DNA of 23,374 nt from CANJJB01 sp964449295 (GTDB taxonomy: Bacteria > Chlamydiota > Chlamydiia > Chlamydiales > Rhabdochlamydiaceae): the NCBI GenBank assembly GCA_964449295.1, contig CAYUZN010000019.1, forward strand, positions 1 to 23,374, given 5' to 3'. The notes under the pieces are model-generated. The model worked only from the letters and a program-made list of their open reading frames with translations, was not told where the DNA came from and ran no database searches. Positions 5,987 to 12,927 of the stretch are shown here, piece by piece. Positions within the stretch are counted from its first letter, which is position 1; every line of letters begins with the position of its first letter. A program made the translations under genes and the position numbers.

Positions 5987-8566
5987 TTATCCAAATAAAT
6001 CATACTCAGAAACGGCCGAATCACTCTGAGTAGTTTGTATTGAAAATTTCTGCTGTTTAGGCACTTCAACTTCGTTGTTTAACCCTGAAAGATAGAACAA
6101 TCCCCACTTATCAGGCCTATCTCGATTATTTACTAATCCTTTACAAACTGCGTGTTGAAGAGCCTTTGCTTTATTTTCTCCTTGGAAAACTTGGCTATAA
6201 AAATCTTTCACGATATTTATAGTAAGTTCATTATCATATAATATCCAATGGGAAGCTACAACAGTCTTAGCACCAGCAGCTAAAAAAGCCCATATAAGCC
6301 CTACATTTCCTTCTTGATATATCTTACCCACCCCCGAACAACAAGCGCTCATGAATACGATCTCGGCAGAGATCGTTTGGAGTGAAATATCTTCACTATA
6401 AAGATATGGATCCTCTATATCAGCAAACTGTAAAGCTCCTGCAAACAAAGCGTTAGGATGCTTACTTTTTAAATCTGTACCATGACAGGATATATGAATG
6501 TATCTATAAATTGGTGTCAAACTTCCAATTACCAAATTTAAAGCAGCATTCTTTTGTCGCAAAACCTTAGTTGCTATATTGGTTTCATCCATAAGATCTT
6601 TTAAAGAATCAATCTCTTTTATAGACCAAAGGAGATCTTCTTTTGGATCCCCAATAATCAATCCCCGCTGCTCCGAATCAGAACTTTTTTTACTTAAACT
6701 ATCCAATATGCTAATTGACGGAGCAGTTGACACAGAAGAATCTTCTATAAGATATCTGATACTCCCATCATCACGTTTGTATCTAAGAGCTGCAAAAGGA
6801 ATTTTAGAAATATCTTGGTCTGCTACAACTGTAATATTTTCAGGTTTTCTATCTTTCAAAGTTTGGGGAATAAGATCTTCATACCATTTTTCTAATTGCT
6901 CATTCATTTTTCTTAGAGCTTCCCTTACTTCAGTTAAAGCTGTTTCTAATTCTATTGGAGATTTATCACTAATTTGCCTAATCTGATCCATCTTTTGAGG
7001 GTTATCTATCAAATCATCAACTGTCAAAGCTGGCTTGTTTTCAGCAAGAAGTTCATCTAGAGCTGCTCTTACTTTGTTTCGCAAATTCCAGGTAATGGAT
7101 TTTACACTATCTGAAAATGAGCTAATTTGATCCTTCAGTCCTGTAATATCCTTAACTTCCATCTGAATATTTTCAGCAGAAACTATCCAAATACGTAATT
7201 GAGTACCATCTGACGTTAAGGAATAAACAACAAATGTAGTTTTGTGTATATGAGCAAGTGATTTATAATCAATTCCATATATCTGAGATAAACTAGGCAA
7301 TGATTTTGAAGGATCAAGCTTTCTTAATAAAGTCATTTGCAAAGCACGAGCTAACCTAGCATCGACTACTTTCATCGCATTTTCTTCGTATTCTTGCTTT
7401 ATTAATACCTCTTCTAATTGACAAAATGGTTGTTTTAGCTTTTCAAAGATAGAGATCTGCCATTCTTCACGATGTTGTTTTTGCTGTAGATTGGCAAAGT
7501 CTTCTATGCTTTGCTCCAAAGCGTGCTTTGCTTCATCCAGCTTATTTAATTTTAGGTTCGCTAAGCCTAGATTATAACGAATTTCTCCCCTTCTTTGAAG
7601 GGGTATATTTTCAACTGCAAGTGTTCCATAATAATTTCTAAAATTTTCATATTTTTCTTGGTAGAATAAGATATTTGCTAATCCAGTCTCTGCTTTAACC
7701 TTGGTTCCTGGATTTTTAGTATTCGTTATAATCTCTTGAAAACACTGTTCTGCTTCTGCAAGACTCTCTGAAGTACCTAAGCGAATGTCACAGTTTCCAA
7801 TATTAATTGAAGCCTCCCAGACTTCTTCTGGTTGTTTTAATTCTAAGCAAAGCTGCTTATCTTTTTTAAAATATTCTTTAGCCTTATTGTAGTGTTCTAA
7901 AGCATTTGTTTTATCATGATGAGTCTCTGCTATTTCACCTAATTCTAGATAACACAAACCTATATTTCCATATGCTTTAGCTTCTGATTGCTTATTGTTT
8001 AGTTTTTGGAGAATTCCTAATTCTTTCGAACATCTCTCAATAGCCTTATGGTACTCACCTGTCCTTTTATATAATCTTCCGTAAGCGTGATGAATGAGAG
8101 CTTCCGCTTCTTCTTTTCTGGTTTGATCTTTTATGTCCTTCAGTAGACTATCAGCTGCTTGAAGATTTTCATCTGCTTCTGGATATTGTGCATTATCAAT
8201 GAAAGATATAGCTAAATTGGAATAACTACTGGATTTTATGTTTACATCAAGAAATTGTGCATCTTGTAAAGCTAAGGAAAAATTTTCAATTGCCCCTATA
8301 TAATCATGACCTTTAGAACAATCTTCCCCAAGAGTATTAAATTTCATATATTTTACTGTTGATAGTAATTTGTTAGCTAGAGCCTTCTTATCTTCATCCA
8401 TTTTTTTTGATAAAGGAATTAATTGATCTTGAAGAATCTGTATGGCCGAGTCATATTTTTTTTTCTTAAATTCAGCTATTACTTGATTATAATAATAATC
8501 ATATTCTCTAAGACTTTGTGAATCAAAATACACATCATTTGATCGAGCAACACCTGGAATAGCCAT
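5987..8566 (-). CDS. TPR-CHAT protein, caspase-like protease
   Basis: Protein of 859 residues. Residues about 20-400 are helical TPR repeats (for example AEALIHHAYGRLYKRTGEYH and AKAYGNIGLCYLELGE). A linker with the NAMKVVDARLARALQMTLL helix, common in CHAT proteins, leads to a C-terminal CHAT domain (about 575-835). Its catalytic pair is intact: H695 in HISCHGTD and C742 in MSACCSG. The later elements AAGAKTVVASHW and DKWGLFYLSG are canonical. There is no signal peptide or membrane segment. The Shine-Dalgarno AAAGGT lies 7 bases before the ATG. The gene looks more AT-rich than its neighbours and stands alone between lpxB/HTH and the DUF177 cluster, which suggests an acquired or lineage-specific gene. 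TPR-CHAT proteases serve in bacterial immunity (for example Csx29 of type III-E CRISPR) and separase-like cleavage. Here the partner is unknown, and it could equally be a secreted host-directed protease. Confidence 0.88.
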   Translation of the reverse strand: MAIPGVARSNDVYFDSQSLREYDYYYNQVIAEFKKKKYDSAIQILQDQLIPLSKKMDEDKKALANKLLSTVKYMKFNTLGEDCSKGHDYIGAIENFSLALQDAQFLDVNIKSSSYSNLAISFIDNAQYPEADENLQAADSLLKDIKDQTRKEEAEALIHHAYGRLYKRTGEYHKAIERCSKELGILQKLNNKQSEAKAYGNIGLCYLELGEIAETHHDKTNALEHYNKAKEYFKKDKQLCLELKQPEEVWEASINIGNCDIRLGTSESLAEAEQCFQEIITNTKNPGTKVKAETGLANILFYQEKYENFRNYYGTLAVENIPLQRRGEIRYNLGLANLKLNKLDEAKHALEQSIEDFANLQQKQHREEWQISIFEKLKQPFCQLEEVLIKQEYEENAMKVVDARLARALQMTLLRKLDPSKSLPSLSQIYGIDYKSLAHIHKTTFVVYSLTSDGTQLRIWIVSAENIQMEVKDITGLKDQISSFSDSVKSITWNLRNKVRAALDELLAENKPALTVDDLIDNPQKMDQIRQISDKSPIELETALTEVREALRKMNEQLEKWYEDLIPQTLKDRKPENITVVADQDISKIPFAALRYKRDDGSIRYLIEDSSVSTAPSISILDSLSKKSSDSEQRGLIIGDPKEDLLWSIKEIDSLKDLMDETNIATKVLRQKNAALNLVIGSLTPIYRYIHISCHGTDLKSKHPNALFAGALQFADIEDPYLYSEDISLQTISAEIVFMSACCSGVGKIYQEGNVGLIWAFLAAGAKTVVASHWILYDNELTINIVKDFYSQVFQGENKAKALQHAVCKGLVNNRDRPDKWGLFYLSGLNNEVEVPKQQKFSIQTTQSDSAVSEYDLFG
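6003..6032. terminator. Possible hairpin terminator at the convergent HTH/CHAT ends
   Basis: A perfect 8-base inverted repeat (TACTCAGA 6003-6010, TCTGAGTA 6025-6032) with a 14-base loop that itself contains CGGCCG. It lies just inside the 3' end of the CHAT gene and 20 bases past the HTH stop. The tracts on either side are only moderately T-rich (GTTTGTATTG on plus, TGATTTATTTG on minus), so it may be a weak bidirectional terminator or chance. Confidence 0.25.
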
Positions 8567-8729
8567 AAAATTTACCTTTTGGTTCAGAAATTTTCAAACA
8601 AGTGTAAATTATTATTAACAAAAATGCTAAATATATTTTATTTTTCGCATAACATCAAAAAAATATTTTAATTTCTTGTTCTGAATCACTCTAGCTTTCT
8701 AAAAGAGAAATTGATAGAATAACGATGTT
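8567..8729. promoter_or_regulatory. AT-rich divergent intergenic region between the CHAT gene and the DUF177 cluster
   Basis: A 163-base spacer separates two divergent start codons and should carry both promoters. It is very AT-rich. On the plus strand TAGAAT (8715-8720) matches the -10 consensus at 5 of 6 positions but has no good -35 and would start transcription almost at the ATG. I see no convincing pair for either direction and no strong hairpin. Confidence 0.4.
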
Positions 8730-9191
8730 ATGGAACATGAATTAAACATTTTTGTTGAACAGTTGTCTGAGGGAGAGCCAAAAAAGGTTAACTTAAGCCT
8801 GCCCTCTGATATGTTGGGTGTTCAGGAAAACGACCTCATTTTGGAGTCCCCCATCTCTATTTCAGGGGAAATCTATATCACCGATCACCATCTTATCATT
8901 CATCTCACTGCCAAGACAAAAGCTAAGATGCGGTGTTCTATTTGTAATGAATTGACAGACATTTCTCTCGATGCCACGATTTATGAAAGCCTTCCGATTT
9001 CAGAGTTAAAATCCTCTATTTTTGATTATAGCTCCTTGATTAAAGAAGAACTTTTACTCCAACTGCCTCTTTTTTGTGAATGTCAAGGCAACTGTCCTGA
9101 ACGCATCCATTTAAAATCATTTTTGAAAGAAGCTCAACCTAAAAAAAATACGTCTTCAGAAACCACCCACTTCCCCTTTGCCGATTTATAA
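8730..9191 (+). CDS. DUF177 (YceD-like) protein encoded before rpmF
   Basis: Protein of 153 residues of the DUF177/YceD family, which is almost always encoded immediately before rpmF. Work on the family links it to 23S rRNA processing or accumulation. Putative metal-binding cysteines are C69 and C72 (CSIC) and the late cluster C117, C119 and C123 in FCECQGNCPER, the characteristic C-terminal signature. The rest is a beta-rich domain (ISISGEIYITDHHLIIHLTA). It opens the plus-strand cluster DUF177-rpmF-plsX-rng-plsB-protease, whose order I recall from Chlamydia. No strong Shine-Dalgarno site precedes the ATG. The nearby ATG at 8725 is out of frame. Confidence 0.82.
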   Translation: MEHELNIFVEQLSEGEPKKVNLSLPSDMLGVQENDLILESPISISGEIYITDHHLIIHLTAKTKAKMRCSICNELTDISLDATIYESLPISELKSSIFDYSSLIKEELLLQLPLFCECQGNCPERIHLKSFLKEAQPKKNTSSETTHFPFADL

Positions 9192-9219
9192 AATTCTTCT
9201 CTTAAATGACTCTTTTATC

Positions 9220-9225
9220 TATAAT
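9220..9225 (+). promoter_or_regulatory. Possible -10 element for rpmF-plsX
   Basis: A perfect TATAAT lies in the 61-base gap between the DUF177 gene and rpmF. The -35 at 17 bases (TTCTCT, 9197-9202) is poor. A transcript starting near 9232 would have a leader of about 20 bases with the rpmF Shine-Dalgarno site AGGAGA at 9239-9244. Confidence 0.35.
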
Positions 9226-9252
9226 TTGCTCTAAATTTAGGAGATTAAGACT

Positions 9253-9426
9253 ATGGCTGTACCACGTAATAGAACGTCCAATGCACGGAAAAACTCACGC
9301 AGATCCCACCACGCTAAAGTCGTAAAAAATGCGACAGCCTGCTCTAACTGCAAGAAAATGCGCCTGTCACATAAAGTATGCCCTCATTGCGGCTACTATG
9401 CAGGACAGTCATTAATTAATGCATAA
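9253..9426 (+). CDS. rpmF: Large ribosomal subunit protein bL32
   Basis: Small basic protein of 57 residues. The start MAVPRNRTSNARKNSRRSHH is the typical L32 beginning (MAVPKxRxSxxRxxxRRxHx). It is followed by a zinc-ribbon with CSNC (C30, C33) and CPHC (C43, C46) and the ending GYYAGQSLINA. L32 lies near the peptide exit side of the 50S subunit. The start is supported by the Shine-Dalgarno AGGAGA (9239-9244), 8 bases before ATG. The stop overlaps the plsX start by 8 bases, so the two are probably translationally coupled, as is usual for the rpmF-plsX pair linking ribosome and membrane synthesis. The cysteine-containing form is retained, so this is not the zinc-free paralogue. Confidence 0.97.
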   Translation: MAVPRNRTSNARKNSRRSHHAKVVKNATACSNCKKMRLSHKVCPHCGYYAGQSLINA

Positions 9427-10381
9427 TCATAAAGTTGGCATCGATCTCATGGGAAGCGATGCCTCCCCTGACGATCTCTTGAAAGCTGTTGTGGCCTTTG
9501 CACAAACAACACCCTCTTTCCAACCTGTTATCTTTGCCACGTCTCAAGTTCTCAGTCAATTGTCTTGCCCTTTTGAAGCTGTAGAAGCAGATAGTAGCAT
9601 TGCTATGGGTGATGATCCTATCCAAGCTATACAAAATAAACAGAATTCTTCTATGTGCTTAGGGCTTCAAGCTCTTAAGGAGCAAAAGATTGCGGCTTTT
9701 GTGTCTGCAGGCAATACAGGTGCTTTGCTCGTCGGCAGTAAAACCATTTTAGACTCTCTCCCTGGTATCGACCGCCCAGCTCTTCTAACCCTTCTTCCCA
9801 CTCAAAAAAAAGCCGTGGCTGTTTTAGATGTGGGAGCTAACACGCTTATCAAACCAAAACACTTTCTTCAATTTGCTGTTATGGGAATTGCCTACCAAAA
9901 AAGTTTAGGTGTACAAGACCCCAAAGTGGGACTTTTAAATATTGGGAAAGAAGCGTCTAAAGGGACGCCTCAATTGCAGGAGGCCTACGAGCAGCTAGAA
10001 AGTCTCAATCATACGCGTCAAATTTTTATTGGAAATATTGAAAGCAGAGAGGTCTTTAAAGGTGAGGTCGAGGTTCTTGTCACCGACGGTTTTTCTGGAA
10101 ACATTTTTTTAAAAACAGCTGAAGGTGTCGCTTCCTTTATTCTCTCTGAGCTTGAGAAAAACCCTCATGAAGCTGTGAGGCAAGCTGTTGAAAATTTAAA
10201 TTACCGGCTTCATTACACAGACTATCCCGGAGCTATTCTGTGTGGGGTAGATGGCCTGGCCATCAAGTGTCATGGAGATGCCTCCCCAAACGCTCTGATT
10301 AATACGATTAAAGGAGCACTCTCTCTTATCGAACACAATTTCCTGACAACTCTTAAAGATCACCTTGAGCTTTTAGTCTAA
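9419..10381 (+). CDS. plsX: Phosphate acyltransferase PlsX
   Basis: Protein of 320 residues that makes acyl-phosphate from acyl-ACP, feeding phospholipid synthesis. Hallmarks: the N-terminal KVGIDLMGSDASPDDL (PlsX consensus DxMGGDxxP), AAFVSAGNTGALLVGSK, VAVLDVGANT, GLLNIGKEASKGTPQLQEAY and VLVTDGFSGNIFLKTAEG. Length and motif order are normal. The start ATG lies inside the last codons of rpmF (8-base overlap). Two genes downstream is plsB, a soluble glycerol-3-phosphate acyltransferase, so the cluster covers the early acylation steps. Whether chlamydial PlsB takes acyl-ACP directly, with PlsX feeding a separate PlsY, cannot be settled here. Confidence 0.96.
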   Translation: MHNHKVGIDLMGSDASPDDLLKAVVAFAQTTPSFQPVIFATSQVLSQLSCPFEAVEADSSIAMGDDPIQAIQNKQNSSMCLGLQALKEQKIAAFVSAGNTGALLVGSKTILDSLPGIDRPALLTLLPTQKKAVAVLDVGANTLIKPKHFLQFAVMGIAYQKSLGVQDPKVGLLNIGKEASKGTPQLQEAYEQLESLNHTRQIFIGNIESREVFKGEVEVLVTDGFSGNIFLKTAEGVASFILSELEKNPHEAVRQAVENLNYRLHYTDYPGAILCGVDGLAIKCHGDASPNALINTIKGALSLIEHNFLTTLKDHLELLV

Positions 10382-10393
10382 GACTTATATAAT
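10365..10393 (+). promoter_or_regulatory. Probable sigma-70-type promoter for the RNase G/E gene
   Basis: TTGAGC (10365-10370), a 17-base spacer and a perfect TATAAT (10388-10393). The -35 lies in the last codons of plsX. Transcription would start near 10400, about 20 bases before the rng start codon. An internal promoter here would let rng-plsB-protease be expressed apart from rpmF-plsX. Confidence 0.5.
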
Positions 10394-10419
10394 TACGTTT
10401 TAACTCTCAGGTTACACCA

Positions 10420-11964
10420 ATGGAAGAAATTCTTTTAAATATTGAATCAAAAGAAATACGTTACGCTCATCTCAAACATGGCATTTTGTATGATCTAATT
10501 ATTGAACGCAAAAAAACAAGGCAATTGACGGGCAATGTTTATCGCGGCAAAGTGACAAATATTCTACATAATATCCAATCTGCCTTCATCGACATCGATG
10601 AAGGGGAAAATGGATTTATCCACATCTCTGATATCATTGAAAATTCGCAAAAATTTCAAGAGATGTTCGATCTCGACTTTGATCTTGATTTTGAGAAGAA
10701 ATCAAGTCATGCCAAGAAAAAAAACGAAACCGATATCACCAAAATTTTAAAGCCTGATCAACCAGTGCTTGTTCAAGTTGTGAAAGAATCTATCGGCTCG
10801 AAAGGTGCCAGATTAACGTCTAATGTCTCGGTTGCCGGCAGATACCTCGTTCTACTTCCCAATATTCCTCATAGAGGTGTCTCTCGCAAGATCGAAGATC
10901 GTGCTGCAAGAGAGCGCTTAAAGAAAATGATCAGCTCGTTTGAGATGCCTCAAGATATGGGGCTCATCTGTAGGACAGCCAGTGTGAATGCCACTCCCGA
11001 ACATCTCATTCAAGAAGCTCACGATCTTTTGAGCACATGGCAAGACATCGTTGAAAAATTTGAGAAAGCGACACAACCCACATGCCTCTACGAAGAATCA
11101 GATATCATTAAACGCACCGTGATCACAGCTGTTGATCGCAAAATCTCCCGTATTTTGATCGATGATTACGAAACTTTCCAAAGATGTAAAAAGCTCTATG
11201 AAAAATATACTGATGAGCATTTTATCAAAATTGAACTCTACCGCGATAAAATTCCTATCTTTGAAAGATTTGGAGTCGAAAAAGAAATCGACAAAGCTTT
11301 GAAAAGAAAAATTTGGCTCCCCTCGGGTAGCTACCTCTTTTTTGACAAGACAGAAGCGATGTACACAATCGACGTCAACTCAGGAAGAAGCAAAGACCAA
11401 TCGTCTGTGAGAAGTGTTGAAGAATCTTTAGTTCGTATCAACATGGAAGCTGCTGATGAAATTGCAAGGCAATTGCGCTTAAGAAACGTAGGTGGCCTGA
11501 TTATCTGCGACTTTATCGATATGCGCTCTAAAAAGAATCAACGCAGAGTTCTTGATAGACTTAAAGATGCGATGAAAGATGACTCTGCTAAATGCACCAT
11601 TTTAGGCATGAGTGAGTTTGGTCTTGTTGAAATGACAAGACAAAGAAATAGAGAATCTTTAGCTCAAACCTTATTTACCAGCTGCCCTTACTGCAGCGGC
11701 AGTGGCCTCATTAAAACAAATGAAAGCACCTCGATCGAAATTGAAAGATCTCTTAAAAAATTGATCTTGCAACAAGAGCAGTTTGCTCTAGAACTTGTCT
11801 GTCACCCTTTACTTGATAACTTCTTAAATCACGGTGATAAATCTTATCTGGGAAAACTAGCACGTGCTTGGAATGCCGATCTTAAATTTAACTCTAATGA
11901 CTCACTTCACTTAAATGAATTCCAATTCTATTCAACAACTAATGGCAAGCGTATTGACATTTAG
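10420..11964 (+). CDS. rng: Ribonuclease G/E family endoribonuclease
   Basis: Protein of 514 residues that makes endonucleolytic cuts in single-stranded RNA (rRNA maturation, mRNA decay). An S1-like domain spans about residues 35-125 (VYRGKVTNILHNIQSAFIDI, GFIHISD), with an acidic insert (FDLDFDLDFEKK) after it. The catalytic magnesium-binding aspartates are present in IDVNSGRSK (D318) and CDFIDMRSK (D364, D367). The zinc-link is CPYCSGSG (C422, C425), as in RNase E/G tetramers. The protein ends soon after the catalytic region. It lacks the long scaffold tail of E. coli RNase E, so RNase G (CafA-like) is the better name. Its 3' end overlaps the plsB reading frame by up to 50 bases. Confidence 0.95.
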   Translation: MEEILLNIESKEIRYAHLKHGILYDLIIERKKTRQLTGNVYRGKVTNILHNIQSAFIDIDEGENGFIHISDIIENSQKFQEMFDLDFDLDFEKKSSHAKKKNETDITKILKPDQPVLVQVVKESIGSKGARLTSNVSVAGRYLVLLPNIPHRGVSRKIEDRAARERLKKMISSFEMPQDMGLICRTASVNATPEHLIQEAHDLLSTWQDIVEKFEKATQPTCLYEESDIIKRTVITAVDRKISRILIDDYETFQRCKKLYEKYTDEHFIKIELYRDKIPIFERFGVEKEIDKALKRKIWLPSGSYLFFDKTEAMYTIDVNSGRSKDQSSVRSVEESLVRINMEAADEIARQLRLRNVGGLIICDFIDMRSKKNQRRVLDRLKDAMKDDSAKCTILGMSEFGLVEMTRQRNRESLAQTLFTSCPYCSGSGLIKTNESTSIEIERSLKKLILQQEQFALELVCHPLLDNFLNHGDKSYLGKLARAWNADLKFNSNDSLHLNEFQFYSTTNGKRIDI

Positions 11965-12923
11965 AGAGAAGTTAGCTGAGTATGAGAAGCGCAAATGGAT
12001 CACACCTAAAGCTGCCACAGCTCTTTTGGGTTTTTATGATACTTATTGCCAAGCTCTACAATTAAATACCGATGAGTCGCTGCCAATTTTTGATACTTAT
12101 TTAGATCTTGTCAAACAACACCTACAAAAACCCTTCCATTTTCAACCTTACCACAAAAAAATCTGCCATCCTTTTGATTTTTATGCGTTTGGCGTCGATT
12201 TTATGACACCTTTAGTCGATAAAAAAAATTCCCGCGTGATGGGACAAAAAAACATCGAAGATGTTGCAACTCATCTCAAAAAAGGAAATAACGTCATCTT
12301 TTTTGCTAATCACCAAATTGAAGCCGACCCACAGGCTCTTAGCATCCTTCTCGATGAGACTTACCCCGAACTTGCCTCAAACATGATTTTCGTGGCAGGA
12401 GATCGAGTGATTACNNNNNNNNNNAGGACGAAATCTTCTCTGTATTTACTCAAAACGTTACATCGATACACCTCCTGAAAAAAAAACAGAGAAACAACTG
12501 CACAATAAACGGACAATGGAGCTGATGAGCACTCTTCTTAAAGAAGGAGGTAAATGCATCTATGTAGCTCCCAGTGGTGGACGCGATAGAGTTGGTAGTC
12601 AAGGCATCGTTGAAGTGGCACACTTAGATCCACAAACGATTAAAATGTTCCACCTGATGGCTCAAAAAGCAAATCATCCCACATTTTTTTATCCCATGGC
12701 TCTTTCCACCTATGATCTTCTTCCTCCTCCTGAAACTATCCAAGTTGAATTGGGGGAAGAGAGACGAGCTAAAAGAGGGGCTATTCACCTCGCCGTGGGA
12801 GAGTGTTTGAACATGGAAGTTTTTCCCGGCTCTGATCATCAAGATAAACAAATGCGCAGGCAAGCACGAGCTGACTATATTTGGAAAGAGATTTGCAAAA
12901 ACTATCAAAAGATAGTACCATGA
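11915..12923 (+). CDS. plsB: Plant/plastid-type glycerol-3-phosphate acyltransferase, interrupted by an assembly gap
   Basis: Soluble GPAT that acylates glycerol-3-phosphate at sn-1. It carries the acyltransferase motif H-x4-D in FFANHQIEADPQAL, followed by IFVAGDRVIT. After the gap come GRNLLCIYSKRYIDTPPE and IYVAPSGGRDRVG. These are typical of chloroplast GPAT (ATS1) and of chlamydial PlsB, not of membrane-bound enterobacterial PlsB. Upstream codons are in phase with 11915 and downstream codons with 12426. A true gap that is a multiple of 3 restores one frame, so there is no real frameshift. By the plant pattern the missing residues are about DPLxxPFSM. The start may be 11915 or the ATG at 11942. 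Neither has a good Shine-Dalgarno site, and both lie inside rng. The protease gene follows after 4 bases. Confidence 0.92.
12415..12424. other. Assembly gap (10 N) inside plsB
   Basis: A run of ten N. The plsB frame on the left (ending ...GDRVIT) and on the right (starting GRNLLCIYS) differ by one base across it, so the true length is probably a multiple of three, about 24-30 bases by comparison with plastid GPATs. Confidence 0.95.
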
Positions 12924-12927
12924 CATC

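Noticed and set aside
6579..6986. Plus-strand open frame of 135 codons within the CHAT gene
   Set aside because: It is antisense to the linker and start of the CHAT domain, Ser/Ile-rich, with no recognisable motif.
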